In this document: in pieces, positions 59,102 to 64,000 of the stretch
Position numbering within the stretch: position 1 is the stretch's first letter
How the letters are laid out: every line of letters begins with the position of its first letter
NCBI GenBank assembly: GCA_947179485.1
Contig: OX359249.1
Span: forward strand, 36,690,250-36,754,249
Length of the DNA stretch: 64,000 nucleotides
DNA from: Allacma fusca
Taxonomy: Eukaryota > Arthropoda > Collembola > Symphypleona > Sminthuridae
Reading direction: 5' to 3'
The notes under the pieces: generated by a model
Told to the model about the DNA's origin: nothing
Seen by the model: the letters and a program-made list of their open reading frames with translations, nothing else
Databases searched by the model: none
Made by a program: the position numbers and the translations under genes

Positions 59102-62100
59102 ATGGTGACGACACAAGTCATGACAATGGCCAACTGCATTGTTGGCGTGAGCGTCCTGGCAATGCCGTTCTGTTTTAAACAGGTACCTTTACCTTTTGGA
59201 ATTCGGATTTGCTGAAATAATGAGAGGCTATAGTTAGTGGTTAATGTACATAATTGAAATGAACTTAGTGTGGTGTGGTGCTTGCGTCGATTTTACTAAT
59301 GCTGAGTGGGGTGATGACCAGAACTATCTGCTACTTTCTGTTGAAGGCCTCAACAATAACTAGAAGGAGGACTTATGAACTATTGGGTGAATTATTATTT
59401 TTGTTAGAAGTATGGTCGTTAAGGGGGGAACCCAACTTGGAATTTCATTTGAAAAAACTATATTTTACTTTTTTGTAGCGTACCACACATTCGGGCAGGC
59501 AGGAAAGTTGGTGGTGGAGATAAGTATTATTGGATTCCTTTTCGGTACATTGATTGCGTTTTTAGTCGTGATGGGAGATTTGGGACCGGAGATTATGTCG
59601 GACGTATTTGCAATTGAAAATAATACATCTCTCAGAACTATTATTATGACTGGTGAGTATTGACTCATTTTGTCAACGCTTTCATGCTGTTTGCATTTTT
59701 GATTTCTTGGCAGATTAATTTTTAAGCGTGTTGTCTTGAACCGTTGTATTTGTTCAGCACTTTCATTATTCGTGGCGTTGCCTCTCGGGTTGCTACGAAA
59801 TATCGACAGTTTGAGCGGAGTTTCTACTGTCACTATGCTGTTTTACCTGATACTAGTCGGCAAGGTAATGAAATAAAATTGAAAGTAATAATAGTTATGG
59901 TATATAGAGAATTTAGTGTAAGTTACGTTAATATCCTACTGTTTAAATTTCATTCAGATCTTTACTGAAGGAATGGGACCCTTGTGGTCTGGATCTTTCT
60001 TAACTCGCATTCACTACTGGAGACCTGCAGGTGTTCTTCAATGTATACCTATTTTCTCGATGGCTTTGTCTTGTCAAACGTAAGTTACATCTTTGCCAAC
60101 TCTCCATGTAAGTAATACATGTCCGAACTGTATATTAATGTATGCTTTGCATTGTATGCTTGATATATTCAGACAAATTTTTGGAATCTATGATTCATTA
60201 CCGGAGCCATCCCTACAGAAAATGAATGAAGTGGTGAAGAAAGCAATCAATATGTGTACTGCCTTTTACATTTCCGTTGGATTTTTCGGATATATAGCTT
60301 TCTGCACGCAGAATTTCGGTGGTGAGACCTTATGTACCTAATAAAATCCAAAATTAATATTATTTGCTTTTAACAACGCTATATACAGAACGTGACTATT
60401 ATTTTCATAGGTAATATTCTGCTTAGTTTCCGCCCCACTGGTTCCACTCAGTTAATCAAACTCTGCTTCATTCTGTCTATTGCATTCAGTTTTCCTTTAG
60501 TCATTTTGCCGTGCCGGGCAAGTCTACATTCTTTAATATTCAAGAGGGTAAGTTGAAGTAAAGCAAATGTAAACTCAAGTTAGCCAAGTTATCATCTCTA
60601 GTGCATAATTTCAGTGAATTTATTGTTTGATTATATCATAGGTTCATCTACATCACCACGTGCACGACATTACCACGAATTATATACCTGAATCACGTTT
60701 GAAGCTACTAACGGTTGGAATAATTGGCTTCACATTATTCATAGGACTAATGATCCCTAACATTGAACTTGTTTTAGGATTAGTAGGATCAACGACAGGA
60801 TCCGTGATTTGCATCATATTCCCCTCTGTCATGTTCATCCGTGTTACATCCAAGCACACGACGGAAAGACTTCTCGCCCAAACAGTGTTTTTCATAGGTG
60901 TTGTTATCATGGTTGTCACTACATACGTGACACTTTATGCTGTTGAGCAAGCACAAGTTAACGACATGAGCATATCCGACACCAACCCTATTACCGAGGC
61001 GATTCGTAAAGTTGCTGCCAATGACCGATTAACTGGTAAAAATGAATTAATAAAGGGTATTGAGAATATCGTACCAGAAAGATCTGGTGATCGAGATTCT
61101 TTTTCTAAGCTTGATACAAAACTGAACTTACCCGAGAAAAGTGAAGGAAACCGTGAGTTGCCCATGCCAGGAGAAGTTATATTTAAAAAGAACGCTTCCA
61201 AAATGAATATCGCTGAGGAAACTAAAGCGAAGTTTCAAAACTTGGACAAAGTCAAGCAGGACAATAATAACCAACCTGTGCTGAACCCACCGATAAAACC
61301 GAATTCAATGGAAGTGTTGAGTGACAAAGACAACACTTTGAAAGAACAAAATGTTGTTCCTAAAGTTCAAGAAAATTCAGTAGTTAAAGATGCCGCACCA
61401 CCTGTGAAAACATTAGACACAAAGTCAGTCAACAAGGTGGCTGAGGTTTCTGTCGTTGGTAATCCAATCAGCGATGTTCATCAAAACTTACAAGTAAATA
61501 ATCAAATTGGACAACAAAATCAAGCCATAATAAGTCAAAAGAATTTCAGTTCATCAAAGCAACCAATCTTACTAAATGCTGAGAAAGCGTCTAGTGCTCG
61601 TAGCATCGTATCTACGCGAAAGGTGCCATTAAAAAATGTTCCAGAAAAGCTCAACCAAGAGGATTTCTTGCTTCAGCAGCTTAAAGAGCATGAAAAGGAA
61701 CAGAAAAAATTGCTCGAAGAGCAGAAAGAAATTTTGGCGAAATTGAAACAGCATCAAGCCGAAGACGAGTTGAAGGAGCAACTGAAAGAAGATAAATTAG
61801 ACAGGAAAGCACCAGATGACCCACCCCCACCCCATATATCTGGAGAAAAGCTGATTGCTGCAAATGAGGAAAATCTCAAACCCTTGAAGCAGGAGAAAGT
61901 TCAGGAAAATGTGCTGCCTGCTGCAGAAAGTAATGATAAAAAGTTTGAACCTCAAATGAATCAGGCTCATTCGGCGAATGAGAAAAGTGTGAACGCCAAC
62001 CATGTTCAGCCTATAAAAGACTTACAAAATAGAGATGACAACCCTAGAGATATTGAGAGTAGAAAAGAAAAGAAAACGGCTAATGATGTTCCTGTGGTAC

Positions 62101-62279
62101 CTGCAATGTCCTTTAATAATAAGGAATCTCAAAGTCGTCAAGTCAGACCCGAATCTGAAAACCCCAAAAAAAGACCAGAGGCAGAAGAAACTAAAAAAAA
62201 TGTTGTGATACAGGAGAACAAAAAATCTACACCTGCTGAAAAAGTCAAGCCTCCTGTGAAAGCTGATCGTGATATATAG
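59102..62279 (+). CDS. SLC38A10: Sodium-coupled neutral amino acid transporter 10-like
   Basis: Eight exons (59102-59182, 59269-59386, 59479-59652, 59758-59864, 59958-60079, 60173-60321, 60411-60547, 60642-62279) join in frame into 841 residues. It is a multi-pass amino-acid transporter of the AAAP/SLC38 family. The first segment ANCIVGVSVLAMPFCFKQCG is the family's opening helix. EGMGPLWSGSFLTRIHYWRP and LVGSTTGSVICIIFPS are further conserved parts, with about eleven spans in the first ~370 residues. The long charged cytosolic tail, with the coiled-coil KEHEKEQKKLLEEQKEILAK, separates SLC38A10 from shorter SLC38 members. No lesion. It runs tail-to-tail with ANKRD54. Confidence 0.93.
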
Positions 62280-63292
62280 AAGTATTTATTTCATGAATTG
62301 AATTTTTCGAATTAAGTTACAAGTGAATCATAATAATTATTGTCTGTCATGAGAAGTTATTTTTTCACTGTAGTACCCAGCTTCAATGACTCAGAATTCA
62401 GAAACACAATATACGTAACTGTCTGCTGCCCATATATACGAATCTGTGCACACTATTTTATTGTACGTATGCTAGAATAGCTTCGGTTTTCTCCTTAGCT
62501 CTGTTAATGCATTCCCAAATGACTGAATAAATGCTGAGTGTAGAAGTTCGTTTGTGAAATTTATAGCAGACAGTTTTAACTGGTAAAGTTATACCTTTTT
62601 GTTTACCTTAATAATCTTTGTGGTGGTTCGAACTTATTGGCTTCGCATCACTGTTGTCTGTACTGTACATCTTTATTAGCTTGGACGTGACAAGTGCCAA
62701 TTAGAAGCTCCATTGTAAGCAGCTTTATTACTGATATGAACAATAGTACGTCTCAATTAAAAGCAGAACAACAAATAAGTATGTACTCGATAATCCAGAG
62801 ATAGGAGGATAATCTTTATTAGTGATGTACAACGAATACCTTCTATGTCTAACATGAACAACTTGAAACCTAAAAATATATAATAATTATTATTATTGTT
62901 GCATCATTTTCTTATTTTACAAATCGGTATAAAAATCGAAACAATTTATAAACGAACCTTTCGATTAAGGAAGATTCCGTCTCAGAAGTGTCTAGTTTAT
63001 TAGCCTAGTTTACTAAACTGTTGCGTTGGAAAATGAAAACTCCCTCAGATTTCATATTATGTATGAAAGATTTGAATCAGCTCACCATTATTAGACTTTA
63101 CGCTTTAATACCGATGACAAATAGTCTTACAATAACATTTTTCTCACTTTTTTCAATAGAGTAAAAATCTGATATATAAAATAAATTACCCAAATTAGAT
63201 CACATTGTTACATGCAGCACGAACACGTACACGTTCAAACAAACAACGATGATACCTGTGCACGATAACAGTTAAAACTACAGATAATAATG
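62280..63292. other. Intergenic, tail-to-tail, no gene seen
   Basis: 3' flank of SLC38A10 and of ANKRD54. AT-rich with no further frame or RNA gene recognised. Confidence 0.6.
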
Positions 63293-63876
63293 TCATTTGA
63301 AAAATGTAAAAGGCGGACGACATGGATCATCACCAGTGTCACCAGAATTAAAATTATTATCATTGCAGCGACTGCCAACAACTTCTGAGGGTCTAGGGAC
63401 ATTCTCAGCCATCGAGGGACAACGAGCTGAAAGCACGCCACTGGTCGAACCAGCTACGGTAAATTTTGCGGGCTGCAAGTATGATCGAGAGAGAGGAGAC
63501 GTTACTGAATTTGACGATGAAGCGATGGCGGCAGCAGATAATTTATTATACCGATGTAAGGATGCAGATGAGGTAGCCGCATTCAAAGTTAAGCTGGATA
63601 AATTAGCTAATAAGCTCTTCACATCGGCATCTACTTCATCAGGAGTTTGACTCAGAGTTAACCGGTTTGCAAATGCATTTAAGAGTTCAGCCTCAACATC
63701 TTGACCTTTCTTTTGTAAGTATTCCAACATCATTTCAATAATTTGTTGCACTTCCATCTTGATTTTTATTGCATCTTCCGTCGGCTGTTGCTTGCTTGAT
63801 GCAATTAATTTTAACTTGGACTGCGCCAGCTGCAATGGATTACGTCCGTGGTTGTCCAATGTACTAACATCCGTAC
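63293..63876 (-). CDS. ANKRD54: Ankyrin repeat domain protein 54, last exon (partial)
   Basis: The exon begins after an acceptor (TTTCCAG) at 63,877 and ends in TGA at 63293-63295; earlier exons lie beyond the window. It opens inside the last ankyrin repeat (TDVSTLDNHGRNPLQLAQSK). The conserved ANKRD54 tail follows: MEVQQIIEMMLEYLQKKGQ and DEVDADVKSLLANLSSLTL. In vertebrates this protein binds Lyn and shuttles between nucleus and cytoplasm. After the conserved part there is an extra ~80-residue Ser/Ala-rich tail, longer than in vertebrates, whose role is unknown. Confidence 0.85.
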
Positions 63877-64000
63877 CTGGAAAGAAAACAATTTGATTAC
63901 CCAACCAGCAAGCAAAAACATTACACTATTTATTTACTCATACTGTTGTTTAAACACTAAAAGTGTATTTATTGTAAATAGCTAAGTCCGCTGCAATAGT

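Overview
The window is eukaryotic nuclear DNA from an arthropod, probably a hexapod or close relative. It is AT-rich, its genes are cut by many short GT-AG introns, and it carries an arthropod CLIP-domain serine protease homologue. I cannot name the species. Five or six host genes occupy the right third. The left two thirds are accessory sequence: transposon relics, a recent tandem duplication, and a 24.3-kb Maverick/Polinton, a virus-like DNA transposon. The Polinton boundaries can be set to the base.

Layout. 0-2.3 kb: 3' end of a LINE inserted in a BEL/Pao pol gene, then short repeats. 2.7-18.3 kb: two inverted repeat arms 15 kb apart. Between them lie an intact 1,221-codon hAT-like transposase gene, a 618-bp hAT-type MITE, a 688-bp pogo-like MITE, a 2,017-bp tandem duplication carrying aldo-keto reductase pseudogene exons, and a small spliced membrane-protein gene.

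19,999-44,302: the Polinton, flanked by 6-bp TTTATT duplications and bounded by inverted repeats of about 330 bp. The left part holds spliced genes: two unknown minus-strand genes and a plus-strand acidic gene with SUMO-interaction-like motifs. Protein-primed DNA polymerase B and the packaging ATPase follow. Three more minus-strand genes of unknown function come next, one split by a Tc1 relic. The integrase and two small conserved Polinton genes follow, then a compact intron-free block: adenain-like protease, major capsid, basic core-like protein and minor capsid. Several genes carry single-base shifts, all in A/T runs, or in-frame stops, so this copy looks dead or dying although its capsid and ATPase frames are open. 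A 2,750-bp element with TATA duplications sits inside the right terminal repeat and itself holds further MITEs.

44.5-64 kb: host genes WASHC1 (Arp2/3 activator on endosomes), a catalytically dead CLIP-type serine protease homologue, EARS2 (mitochondrial glutamyl-tRNA synthetase), a Myb/SANT-like gene next to a repeat, SLC38A10 (amino-acid transporter family) and the last exon of ANKRD54. The reading frames of WASHC1, EARS2 and SLC38A10 splice without a lesion, which argues that the Polinton breaks are real decay and not general sequence error.
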